Assembly: GCF_902499555.1 (NCBI RefSeq)
Contig: NZ_CABVMM010000004.1
Coordinates: 62,001 to 126,000, forward strand
From: Mesonia oceanica
Lineage (GTDB): Bacteria > Bacteroidota > Bacteroidia > Flavobacteriales > Flavobacteriaceae
Length of the DNA stretch: 64,000 bases
Direction of reading: 5' to 3'
In this document: one piece after another, positions 30,944 to 39,592 of the stretch
Layout of the letters: each line of letters opens with the position of its first letter
How positions within the stretch are numbered: position 1 is the stretch's first letter
Notes under the pieces: model-generated
Database searches by the model: none
Told to the model about the DNA's origin: nothing
The model's input: only the letters and a program-made list of their open reading frames with translations
Position numbers and translations under genes: made by a program

Positions 30944-30992
30944 GAGACCTCTCGACTCCCCTTTCCTTTTGGCTGACAAGCTCGAGGTGACA
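30944..30992. repeat. Palindromic intergenic element (CTCGA-type)
   Basis: GAGACCTCTCGACT ... CAAGCTCGAGGTGACA. ACCTC(T)CGA at 30947-30955 pairs with TCGAGGT at 30982-30988. The wording is that of a small repeat which I recall between genes in several Flavobacteriaceae. It fills the gap between the decarboxylase start and the bshC stop. Confidence 0.5.
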
Positions 30993-30999
30993 ATTAATT

Positions 31000-32592
31000 T
31001 TATAAATAGATGATAGAAAATTCTTGTTGAAGGGGTTTTAGTTCTTGTTTTAATTGCTGAATAAGTCCTTTCCCATAAACTTCATAAAACTCACTAAAAT
31101 TTCTATTGCGTTCTTGCAGACTTTGCTTCGGAAACAATTGATCTTGCAGATTGGTTAATCGCTCTAATTCGTCTTTCAACTTTCTTTTTTGAGCTTTCAA
31201 CAAACGTTTTTCCAGATGGTCAAGTCCATTGATTTGTTTTTGTTCCTGTGCTGCAACTGCTCCGATAAAAGATTTATCGGTTTTTTCTGCTAATTGATAT
31301 AAATTTTTAAACTGCTGTTCTAAATGCTTTTTTTGCGGACTAAAATCGATTTCTATATTCGATATTTCCTGTGTTCTTTTGGTTCTTAAATCGGATTGTT
31401 TTAAAAATAAATCCTCCATCAAAACGTCTAGGTTGCCGAGTTTCTTTTTTTGTTTTTCTGAAACCAACAAGGCAGAATTACGCAATAATAAAATAGGAAA
31501 CGGAATTTGCTGACTTTCAAAATAAGCTTTCAACTCAAACCAATAGGCTAATTCTCCTCCGCCACCGATATAACATAAATTAGGAAGAATTGCTTCTTGA
31601 TATAACGGTCGCATAATAACATTGGGTGAAAAACGCTCGGGATGGTTTTCTAATTCTTCTAAAATTTCAGCTTCAGTAAAACGTAAATCGGTTTCATGAA
31701 CGATATACACCTCTTCTTCCTTAATGATGCGTTCGCGAATTCCTTCAGCTAAATAAAAAAGATTTATCTCCCTTGGGTTTACTTGAACTTTATAGCCTTT
31801 AGCAGCTAATTTATCTGCAGAAGAAGTTACTTTTTCAGAAGAGGTTTGTTGGAGTAATTCTTCTTTTACAAATGGCTTAAAAAGTGTTTTTAACTGAGCA
31901 TCGTTGCCATCTACAATTACCAATCCATCATCTAAAAAGAGTTGATTGGCGATGTATCTGGTAGCTTCGGTAAGATTTTGATGGGTGAGATAAGCTTCTT
32001 GAAATAGCTGAATAAGCTCTTCGGCAGCATCAGAATTACTTAATTGTTCTCGAAATTGAGTCAAGACTTCTTCTAAACCTTCAGTAGAAAACTCTCCTAC
32101 TGCTCCGGTTTGCGTACTATCCCATTTTATTTTTTCTTTTTTAAAATTGAAGTAATTAATTTCTTCAAAATCGTGATCTTCGGAAGCCATCCAATAAATA
32201 GGCACAAAATTGTATTCAGGATAGGTTTCCTTTAATTCTTTAGCTAAGTTAATGGCTGAAATAATTTTATAGAGAAAATATAAAGGTCCAGTAAATAAGT
32301 TTAATTGGTGTCCGGTGGTTACGGTAAAAGTATTTTCTTCTGTTAAAGATTGGATATTTTCTTGAGTTGCTTCAGAGACTTCAACATTCTCATATTGCAA
32401 TTGAAGTGATTTAACCAATACTTTTCGATGTTCTAAAGTGAAAGAATTTTGTTTGGTTTCAACTTGCTTTTTGAAATTTTCTAGTAGCGGGAACTGACTG
32501 TAAAATTCACGAAGATTTTCTTTTTCTTCTAAGTAATCTAATAGTAATTCTGAAAAATAATTCGTGTTTCGGTAAGAAATACAGTCGGCCAT
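31000..32592 (-). CDS. bshC: Bacillithiol biosynthesis cysteine-adding enzyme BshC
   Basis: 530 aa. It ligates cysteine to glucosaminyl-malate in the last step of bacillithiol synthesis. Hallmarks: TVTTGHQLNLFTGPLYFLYKI, the VPIYWMASEDHDFEEIN block with its acidic/His cluster, and FSPNVIMRPLYQEAILPNLCYIGGGGE. A long coiled coil (about 395-510) makes the usual dimer arm. bshA and bshB are not in the window. A -7 box sits 22 nt before the ATG. Confidence 0.96.
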   Translation of the reverse strand: MADCISYRNTNYFSELLLDYLEEKENLREFYSQFPLLENFKKQVETKQNSFTLEHRKVLVKSLQLQYENVEVSEATQENIQSLTEENTFTVTTGHQLNLFTGPLYFLYKIISAINLAKELKETYPEYNFVPIYWMASEDHDFEEINYFNFKKEKIKWDSTQTGAVGEFSTEGLEEVLTQFREQLSNSDAAEELIQLFQEAYLTHQNLTEATRYIANQLFLDDGLVIVDGNDAQLKTLFKPFVKEELLQQTSSEKVTSSADKLAAKGYKVQVNPREINLFYLAEGIRERIIKEEEVYIVHETDLRFTEAEILEELENHPERFSPNVIMRPLYQEAILPNLCYIGGGGELAYWFELKAYFESQQIPFPILLLRNSALLVSEKQKKKLGNLDVLMEDLFLKQSDLRTKRTQEISNIEIDFSPQKKHLEQQFKNLYQLAEKTDKSFIGAVAAQEQKQINGLDHLEKRLLKAQKRKLKDELERLTNLQDQLFPKQSLQERNRNFSEFYEVYGKGLIQQLKQELKPLQQEFSIIYL

Positions 32593-32614
32593 AAATTAAA
32601 TTCTCTTAAAATGG

Positions 32615-32622
32615 CAAAGATA
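32615..32622 (-). promoter_or_regulatory. -7 box (TATCTTTG) of bshC
   Basis: Exact TAnnTTTG match on the minus strand, 22 nt from the bshC ATG. No TTG partner at the usual distance. Confidence 0.45.
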
Positions 32623-32782
32623 CGTTAAGTGCTTATTTTATCTGCTAATTTTTAGTTAAAGACTTATAACCAAACTTTCGTTTAAATTTTATATATAATT
32701 AATCTAAATAAATTTTGCCATTAAATTCATGCCTACTATTTTTGCTCAAAATTTAATTGTATTCAATCTAAATAAAAGAAAA

Positions 32783-35254
32783 ATGAATAGATTTTTGTTC
32801 TCATTACTAATTATTGGTATTAGTGTTTTTTCTGTAAATGCTCAAACTGGAAACAGTAAAATTACTGGAAAAGTAATAGATGCTAATCACAACCCAGTTC
32901 TAGGGGCCAATGTTACTTTAATAAACACGAAGTTTGGAAATGTAACGAATGAAGAGGGTGATTTTCAATTATTGAATGTTCCCACAGGGCCTTACAGTTT
33001 AAAAGTTTCTTATGTAGGATTTCAGAATTATACCCAAGAAATTAGTGTTAATTATAATGAAGAGCTTGAACTGGGAAATATAGTACTATCTCACAACGAA
33101 GAATCACTGCAAACCGTTTTAATAGAAGGAAACAAAGTAAATAAGTTTTCCCGCGAAAAAAGTTTTTATGTTTCTAAACTTCCTTTAAAAGATATAGAGA
33201 ACCCTCAAGTTTACAATACGATTACTTCAGAATTAATGGAAAGTCAAGTAATCACCAATTTTGATGATGCATTAAAAAATGCACCAGGTATTTATAAGTT
33301 ATGGGAATCTACCGGACGTGGAAATGATGGAGCCGGTTATTATTCGATTCGTGGTTTTGCGGTTCAGCCCAGTTTAACCAATGGATTACCTGCATTAACT
33401 AACGGCAGCCCTGATCCTGCCAATATAGAACGTATAGAAATTATGAAAGGCCCTTCCGGAACCTTATATGGAAGTAGTCTTATTTCTTATGGAGGTCTAA
33501 TAAATATAGTTACTAAACAGCCTTATAATTCTTTTGGAGGAAATGTTTCTTATACTACCGGAAGTTATGGATTAAATAGGATTACCGCAGATATTAACGC
33601 TCCTTTAAAAGAAGGAGTCGCATTAAGAGTAAATACTGCTTACCACACTCAGAATAGTTTTCAGGATGCCGGATTTAGAAAGTCTTTTTATATAGCTCCA
33701 TCTTTATCCTATAAAGTTAACGACAAACTTTCTTTCTTGATAAATACCGAATTTTATAATGGGGAAAGCACCAATCCAACCATGTTATTTTTTGACAGAG
33801 GTCATGAATTAGCTGTACATAACATGGATGAATTTGCTTACGATAATAAAAAATCTTACACATCAGATGACATTACTATAGAAAACCCGACTTATAGTTT
33901 ACAAGGACAAATGAATTATAAAATCTCTAATGAATGGACTTCACAAACTGCTATATCTAGAAGTGTAAGTAAATCTAATGGATTATATTCATATTTATAT
34001 GAAACCACCTCTAATTTCTCTACTACTGATGAAGAAAATGGATATCCTGTAAATGGGGTTTTGCTTGATGAAGGAGTAGTTTTTAGCCGACTGATGAATC
34101 ATCAAAACTCTACATCCTTAGCTACAGATATTCAACAAAATTTTATTGGTGACTTTAAAATCGGTAATATGAGAAATCGTGTAGTTGCAGGGTTGGATTA
34201 TTTACAACGCGAAGTAAGAAATAGTAGCAGTGATTATGTTTCTAATGGGCTCATCTATATTGGTAATGCTAGCCAAGCCAATATTAATAATGCTGTGTAT
34301 GGAAATTCTAATGAAAGCGCTTACATCTCTAATTATGATACCGGAATATTATCTGAGAATGGTATAGACGATTTGCTTTCTTCAAGTCCGGTGACTCCTA
34401 CCAAAGTAAAGCAAGAAACTTATAGTGCATATGTTTCAGATGTTTTAAATATTCTCCCAGAACTTTCTGTAATGGCGAGTTTACGAATAGACCAATTTGA
34501 AAGTGATGAGAATAGCCAAACCGCACTTTCACCAAAATTTGGTTTAGTTTATCAACCTATTTTAAATAAAGTTTCCCTTTTTGCTAATTACATGAACGGT
34601 TTCTCCAATGTAGATCCGGTAGTAGGAATGGATAACGAAGGTATTAGCCGAACATTAGAATTTGATCCTGAGCACGCCGAGCAACTTGAAGTAGGAACAA
34701 AATTAAACCTTATAAATCGTAAGCTATCAGCTACTTTATCTTACTATGATATTCAAGTAAAAAATATAGTTGTACAAACTGGTGTTGGCGTGTATAATCA
34801 AGGAGGAGAGCAATACAGTAAAGGTTTTGAAGCTTATTTAACTGCCAATCCTGTTGATGGGTTAAATATTAATGCCGGTTATAGCTATAATGATAGTAAA
34901 CTAGAAAAAGGTGCAGCAGACTTTGAAGGTAAAAGACCAGAAAGCGCAGGTCCAAAAAACCTAGCTAACATTTGGGCAACTTATCAAGTGATGCAAGGTT
35001 CTTTAGAAGGGTTTGGTTTAGGTTTTGGCGGAAATCACGTAGGAGAAAACTTAATTTTCAATCGCAATCTAGCAGGAACATTCACCATTGATTCATATAC
35101 TACCTTAGATGCATCTTTATTCTATAAAACAGACAAGTTTGGTATTACTTTAAAATTAAACAACCTTGCAGATAAAGAGTATTATACCGGTTGGTCTACG
35201 GTAAACCCTCAAATTGGTAGAAACTTAACTGCAAATTTCACCTATAAGTTTTAA
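32783..35254 (+). CDS. TonB-dependent receptor, siderophore-receptor type
   Basis: 823 aa from the ATG at 32783, which starts a clean signal peptide (MNRFLFSLLIIGISVFSVNAQ); the longer frame from 32729 adds 18 non-signal residues. Residues ~25-110 are a carboxypeptidase-like regulatory domain (ITGKVIDANHNPVLGANV). The plug follows (~130-250) with IERIEIMKGPSGTLYGS and GLINIVTKQP. The rest is a beta-barrel that ends in the aromatic TYKF. The plug wording is closest to the ferri-siderophore receptor group. No SusD, biosynthesis or regulator gene adjoins, so the substrate is unknown. Ends at a strong bidirectional terminator. Confidence 0.92.
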   Translation: MNRFLFSLLIIGISVFSVNAQTGNSKITGKVIDANHNPVLGANVTLINTKFGNVTNEEGDFQLLNVPTGPYSLKVSYVGFQNYTQEISVNYNEELELGNIVLSHNEESLQTVLIEGNKVNKFSREKSFYVSKLPLKDIENPQVYNTITSELMESQVITNFDDALKNAPGIYKLWESTGRGNDGAGYYSIRGFAVQPSLTNGLPALTNGSPDPANIERIEIMKGPSGTLYGSSLISYGGLINIVTKQPYNSFGGNVSYTTGSYGLNRITADINAPLKEGVALRVNTAYHTQNSFQDAGFRKSFYIAPSLSYKVNDKLSFLINTEFYNGESTNPTMLFFDRGHELAVHNMDEFAYDNKKSYTSDDITIENPTYSLQGQMNYKISNEWTSQTAISRSVSKSNGLYSYLYETTSNFSTTDEENGYPVNGVLLDEGVVFSRLMNHQNSTSLATDIQQNFIGDFKIGNMRNRVVAGLDYLQREVRNSSSDYVSNGLIYIGNASQANINNAVYGNSNESAYISNYDTGILSENGIDDLLSSSPVTPTKVKQETYSAYVSDVLNILPELSVMASLRIDQFESDENSQTALSPKFGLVYQPILNKVSLFANYMNGFSNVDPVVGMDNEGISRTLEFDPEHAEQLEVGTKLNLINRKLSATLSYYDIQVKNIVVQTGVGVYNQGGEQYSKGFEAYLTANPVDGLNINAGYSYNDSKLEKGAADFEGKRPESAGPKNLANIWATYQVMQGSLEGFGLGFGGNHVGENLIFNRNLAGTFTIDSYTTLDASLFYKTDKFGITLKLNNLADKEYYTGWSTVNPQIGRNLTANFTYKF

Positions 35255-35274
35255 CCATATTTAATAATATAAAT

Positions 35275-35308
35275 AAAAATAGCCGGTTTGTTTAAACCGG
35301 CTATTTTT
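35275..35308. terminator. Bidirectional terminator between the TonB receptor and rimO
   Basis: AAAAATAGCCGGTTT (35275-35289), GTTT loop, AAACCGGCTATTTTT (35294-35308): a perfect 15 bp inverted repeat with A/T-rich flanks on both sides, between two convergent genes. Confidence 0.92.
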
Positions 35309-35332
35309 ATTTTCATTATTATGAAAAGCTTA

Positions 35333-36640
35333 TTATTCAACTATTGGTTCCCCATGCAAATCGAAATCTGCGGCTTCATTAATTTTAATATTGGCAAATT
35401 CTCCGGTTTTCAGATAGAATTTTTCGGCATCAATCAATACTTCGTTATCTACATCGGGTGAATCAAATTCGGTTCTTCCTATAAAATAATTTCCCTCTTT
35501 ACGGTCGATCACACATTTAAAGGTTTTCCCTATTTTCTGCTGATTAAGCTCCCACGAAATTTGTGATTGAATTTCCATAATTTCATTAGCTCGCTCTTGC
35601 TTTACTTCTTCAGGAACATCATCTTCTAAATTGTAAGCATGCGTATTCTCTTCATGAGAATAGGTAAAACAACCTAAACGCTCAAAACGCATTTCTTTCA
35701 CCCACTCTTTTAATTCTTGAAAATGAGCTTCGGTTTCTCCGGGATAACCTACAATTAGCGTAGTTCTAATAGCCATTTGAGGAACAATCTCTCTGAATTT
35801 ATAAATAAGATCGGTTGTCTTTTTATGGGTGGTTCCGCGACGCATTGATTTTAATAAATCGTCTGAAATATGCTGAAGTGGAATATCTAAATAGTTACAA
35901 ACTTTTGGTTCATTATTAATAACCTCTAATACATCTAAAGGGAAACCTGTAGGAAAAGCGTAATGTAATCTTATCCATTCAATCCCTTCTACTTTCACTA
36001 ACTCTTTCAGTAAATCGGCTAATGCACGTTTTTTGTATAAGTCTAAACCGTAATAGGTTAAATCCTGAGCAATAAGGATTAACTCCTTTACGCCTTCCTT
36101 GGCTAAATTTTCAGCTTCCTTTACCAAGTTTTCAATAGGGGTAGATTTGTGTCCACCACGCATTAATGGGATAGCACAAAATGAACATGGACGATCACAG
36201 CCTTCAGCAATTTTCAAAAAGGCATAATTTTTAGGTGTGGTTGTTAAGCGCTCCCCAATAAGTTCATGTTTATAATCAGCTCCCAGTGCTTTTAGTAAAG
36301 AAGGCAATTCAGTAGTTCCAAAATACTGATCAACATTAGGGATTTCGTTTTGTAAATCGGGTTTATAACGCTCAGATAAACAACCGGTCACAAAAACCTT
36401 ATCAACCAAACCTTCTTCTTTTTGCTGAACAAAGTCTAAAATGGTATTTACCGACTGTTCTTTCGCATTATCAATAAAGCCACAGGTATTAATCACCACT
36501 ACATTACCCTCCTGCTCATGAACAACTTCTTTGTTATTAGCTTTTAGCTGTCCCATCAATACTTCAGAATCGTAAATATTCTTACTACAACCTAAAGTAA
36601 CTACATTAATCTTATTCTTCTTTAAAGACTTTGTTCTCAT
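35333..36640 (-). CDS. rimO: Ribosomal protein uS12 methylthiotransferase RimO
   Basis: 435 aa radical SAM enzyme that adds a methylthio group to the conserved Asp of ribosomal protein S12. The N-terminal cluster Cys are 18, 53 and 87; the radical SAM CxxxCxxC is C148, C152 and C155 (EGCDRPCSFC). A C-terminal TRAM domain ends the protein. In many Bacteroidota, as I recall, rimO follows ftsY directly; here the two are ~8.4 kb apart. A -7 box lies 20 nt upstream. Confidence 0.97.
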   Translation of the reverse strand: MRTKSLKKNKINVVTLGCSKNIYDSEVLMGQLKANNKEVVHEQEGNVVVINTCGFIDNAKEQSVNTILDFVQQKEEGLVDKVFVTGCLSERYKPDLQNEIPNVDQYFGTTELPSLLKALGADYKHELIGERLTTTPKNYAFLKIAEGCDRPCSFCAIPLMRGGHKSTPIENLVKEAENLAKEGVKELILIAQDLTYYGLDLYKKRALADLLKELVKVEGIEWIRLHYAFPTGFPLDVLEVINNEPKVCNYLDIPLQHISDDLLKSMRRGTTHKKTTDLIYKFREIVPQMAIRTTLIVGYPGETEAHFQELKEWVKEMRFERLGCFTYSHEENTHAYNLEDDVPEEVKQERANEIMEIQSQISWELNQQKIGKTFKCVIDRKEGNYFIGRTEFDSPDVDNEVLIDAEKFYLKTGEFANIKINEAADFDLHGEPIVE

Positions 36641-37006
36641 ATTAATTTTTAAAATGATGGCAAAGATAAAAAGTATTAAAGAAAGTAACGTGAATTAGGC
36701 AACATGATTTAAACTTGATACAAAAAACAAAACCTTACACATAGTAGTTATAATAATGACTATAAACTTCTAAATTTAGATATAATGACATATTTTAAGT
36801 AAGTTAACTCTACCATATCTAAAAAATAATACACTTAATCAATATTAAACACCTGTTTATCGATATTTTTTGATATATAATTAATTTTTGTAGAGATTTG
36901 TCTTGGTCATTTAACATGAATATTACTTAAATGTCACCTATATCTTATTAACACACAATTTACTTAAGAACCAATACTTTATTATAAATGTATTTAATAT
37001 TTTAAA
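36641..37006. other. 366 nt AT-rich gene-free region before the exopolysaccharide-like locus
   Basis: The longest gene-free stretch in the window, between divergent rimO and the HEAT-repeat gene. It holds the rimO -7 box (36661-36668) and a near-palindrome TAGTTAT-AATA-ATGACTA (36745-36762). A near-miss promoter word TAATTTTTG (one T too many) occurs at about 36882-36890. No exact plus-strand TAnnTTTG box for the HEAT gene is seen. It is very AT-rich and probably carries the control region of the five-gene locus. Confidence 0.5.
36661..36668 (-). promoter_or_regulatory. -7 box (TATCTTTG) of rimO
   Basis: Exact TAnnTTTG match on the minus strand, 20 nt before the rimO ATG. No clear -33 TTG. 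Confidence 0.45.
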
Positions 37007-38134
37007 ATGGAAATTTTTGATTTTTTTGTTAATCTATACTATGAAATAAGGACATTTGCTCCTATTACCCAAATAGTAGTAATTTCAATTTTATTTAGTT
37101 CGAGTCTTATCATAACATTGTTTATTTACCTCAGCATGATGAGGTACTATTATAAAAAATTCTCTAAGCATCAGGAAAAACTAAAGCCACAAATTAAAAA
37201 CCTATTTAAAGAAATACTTTTTGGTGATAGAATTTATACAGAATCTGAGATTGAAAATGATTATGTTAAAATAGTAAAGAAACTTAACCGTGAAAATATA
37301 ACCTTGGCCATAGATATTTTATTGGAAATAAAGTTCAGGTCTAAGAAAAAATCTGATAGGTATTCGAAAATTGTAGATGCCCTAGAGTTTGATAATTATT
37401 TAGAAAAGAAATTGAATTTTTCTAAAAACAGTACGAAAGTAAAAACATTACAAAAATTACAATTATTGGACTTAAAGGAACTGGATGCTAAAGTTATTCC
37501 TTTGGCCTACAGTAAAAATAAAGAACTAAGGCGTGAAGCAAGATTTTCTCATCTTCATTTAAGCACGAACGATCCTTACCGTTTTTTAGATGAAATTAAA
37601 GGTGACTTAAGTTACTGGGATGAAATTAACTTAATGAAGCTTCTAAAAATCCATAAAGAAAAGAATCAATTAAATAATTTGGGGAAATGGATTAATTATT
37701 CTGATAATATTTCTTTGATTATATTTTTAATTAAAGCAGCTGGTAATTTCAAACAAGAAGATACCAAAGAAATATTATTCAACAAACTAAAACATACCAA
37801 CTATAAAGTTAGGAAGGAAAGCTATAAGAGTTTAGGGAAAATTAAAGCAATAGAATACGAAGAGTATTTAATGAATCATTTTTTTACAGAACATGAGGAA
37901 TGCCAATTAGCAATTATAGAAAGTATTGGTGATATGAATACAGGAAATGCTGTTGATTTCTTACGAAGAGCTTATGAAGATGCCAAAAGTGTTCATTTAA
38001 AAAAAGAAATTGCATTGGTTACCTATAACTATAAAGCTAAATACAATCTTTTTGAAGATTTAAAGTCTGGACAAACCGGTTTTGATAAGACTATATTTAA
38101 TCATATAGAAACCCAATTAATTAAATTCAAATAA
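37007..38134 (+). CDS. HEAT-repeat membrane protein, first gene of the exopolysaccharide-like locus
   Basis: 375 aa. One strong membrane segment at ~20-45 (ITQIVVISILFSSSLIITLFIYLSMM) is followed by basic residues and a long helical, presumably cytosolic, part. HEAT-like repeats are best seen at ~255-345: TKEILFNKLKHTNYKVRKES, then YLMNHFFTEHEECQLAIIES, then a third unit AVDFLRRAYEDAKSVHLKKE. No catalytic motif. It lies 13 nt upstream of the GT2 gene and is surely co-transcribed. By position it could be a scaffold or regulatory partner of the synthase, a role that PgaD or PilZ-domain proteins fill elsewhere (inference). Confidence 0.82.
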   Translation: MEIFDFFVNLYYEIRTFAPITQIVVISILFSSSLIITLFIYLSMMRYYYKKFSKHQEKLKPQIKNLFKEILFGDRIYTESEIENDYVKIVKKLNRENITLAIDILLEIKFRSKKKSDRYSKIVDALEFDNYLEKKLNFSKNSTKVKTLQKLQLLDLKELDAKVIPLAYSKNKELRREARFSHLHLSTNDPYRFLDEIKGDLSYWDEINLMKLLKIHKEKNQLNNLGKWINYSDNISLIIFLIKAAGNFKQEDTKEILFNKLKHTNYKVRKESYKSLGKIKAIEYEEYLMNHFFTEHEECQLAIIESIGDMNTGNAVDFLRRAYEDAKSVHLKKEIALVTYNYKAKYNLFEDLKSGQTGFDKTIFNHIETQLIKFK

Positions 38135-38147
38135 ACTAAATACCTTT

Positions 38148-39554
38148 ATGGCTGGAGAATATTTTTTTGAGTACTTTATTTTCTTTTACAGTACTATTCT
38201 CATCGCCAGCTATTTAATGCTCGCGATTTTCTCTATTATTTCTATTATAAAATACAAAAGTTATAATTCTAATCTAGACGACGAGACTTTATATAATTCT
38301 GACATAGCTCCCGGAATATCGGTAGTCGCTCCAGCTTACAATGAAGAAAAAACAATTATTACCAACGTTCACTCTTTACTTACTTTAGAATATCCTTTGT
38401 TTGAAGTAGTAATTGTTAATGATGGGAGTAAAGATAAAACTTTAGAAAAGCTTATCGAAGAATTCGAATTGGTAGAAGTACCTTATGCTTACATAGAAAG
38501 AATTAAAACAAAACCTTTTAAACGTATTTTTAAATCTACCAATCCAGAGTTTGATAAACTTACCATTGTAGATAAAGAAAATGGTGGCACCAAAGCAGAT
38601 GCTTCCAATGCAGGTATTAATGCTTCTGTATTCCCTTACTTTTTATGTACAGATGTAGATTGTATTCTTGCAAGGAATACTCTATTAAAAATGATTAAAC
38701 CCGTTCTTGTTGAAAAGAAAAAAGTAATTGCCGTGGGTGCTACTTTAAGGATGGTTAATAGTTGTGAAGTAAAAAAAGGAAGAATAACAAGGGTTAGGCC
38801 TCCTAGAGATCTTATCCCAAGATTTCAAGAACTTGAATACATTCGCGCCTATTTATTAAGTAAGATGGGATGGTCACTTGTTAACTGCGTACCCAATGTT
38901 TCTGGAGGTTTAGGAATGTTTGATAAAGATGTAGCAATTAGATCTGGTGGTTATGATGGAAGGTCACACGCAGAAGATATGGACCTTATTACTCGAATGG
39001 TCAGCTATATGATTAATAATAAATTAAAATACAAGATAGGTTATATTCCCTTATCTTGTTGTTGGACAGAAGGCCCTCCCAATGCCAAAATTTTATCTAC
39101 ACAGCGCACTAGATGGGCTGCCGGATTAATTCAATTATTTGTAGTTCACCGTAAAATATTATTCAACCCAAAGTTTAAAAGAATGGGACTCATTGTTTTC
39201 CCCTATGCTTTTGTGTTTGAATTTTTAGCTCCTATCATTGAAGTTTGTGGTGTTATTTCTATTATTTATTTAATCCTTTTCGGGAAAATAAACTGGGATT
39301 TAGCAGGATTGGTTTTTCTATACTCCTATAGTTTTGCAGTCATGATTTCAATTTTAGTAGTCATTTGGGACAACATTACTTTTAAATATTATAGAAACTT
39401 TTCTGAAGTACTAAAACTCATACTCGTAGCATTTTTGGAACCTTTTTTGTATCATCCAATGATTACTTTTTTCGGGATAACAGGTTATTTTAAATTTCTA
39501 TCGTCTCGAGAATTAGCTTGGGGAACCATGACAAGAAAAGGAGTTGAATCATAG
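38148..39554 (+). CDS. Membrane-embedded processive glycosyltransferase (GT2, PgaC/BcsA-like)
   Basis: 468 aa. One N-terminal membrane segment (~10-35), a GT2 catalytic domain (~55-330), then three to four C-terminal membrane segments (~338-460). Catalytic elements: ISVVAPAYNEE, UDP-binding D92 (VNDGSKD), GGTKADASNAG, the DxD pair D169/D171 (CTDVDC), the catalytic-base motif HAEDMD (E276-D277) and QRTRW (319-323) at the acceptor channel. This is the pattern of synthases such as PgaC, NodC and cellulose synthase that polymerise and extrude a beta-linked glycan. Product sugar unknown. 38 nt separate it from the TPR-barrel gene. Confidence 0.92.
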   Translation: MAGEYFFEYFIFFYSTILIASYLMLAIFSIISIIKYKSYNSNLDDETLYNSDIAPGISVVAPAYNEEKTIITNVHSLLTLEYPLFEVVIVNDGSKDKTLEKLIEEFELVEVPYAYIERIKTKPFKRIFKSTNPEFDKLTIVDKENGGTKADASNAGINASVFPYFLCTDVDCILARNTLLKMIKPVLVEKKKVIAVGATLRMVNSCEVKKGRITRVRPPRDLIPRFQELEYIRAYLLSKMGWSLVNCVPNVSGGLGMFDKDVAIRSGGYDGRSHAEDMDLITRMVSYMINNKLKYKIGYIPLSCCWTEGPPNAKILSTQRTRWAAGLIQLFVVHRKILFNPKFKRMGLIVFPYAFVFEFLAPIIEVCGVISIIYLILFGKINWDLAGLVFLYSYSFAVMISILVVIWDNITFKYYRNFSEVLKLILVAFLEPFLYHPMITFFGITGYFKFLSSRELAWGTMTRKGVES

Positions 39555-39592
39555 AATAGCTTTTATTTTAAAGTATAGTATATCTTTTATAA

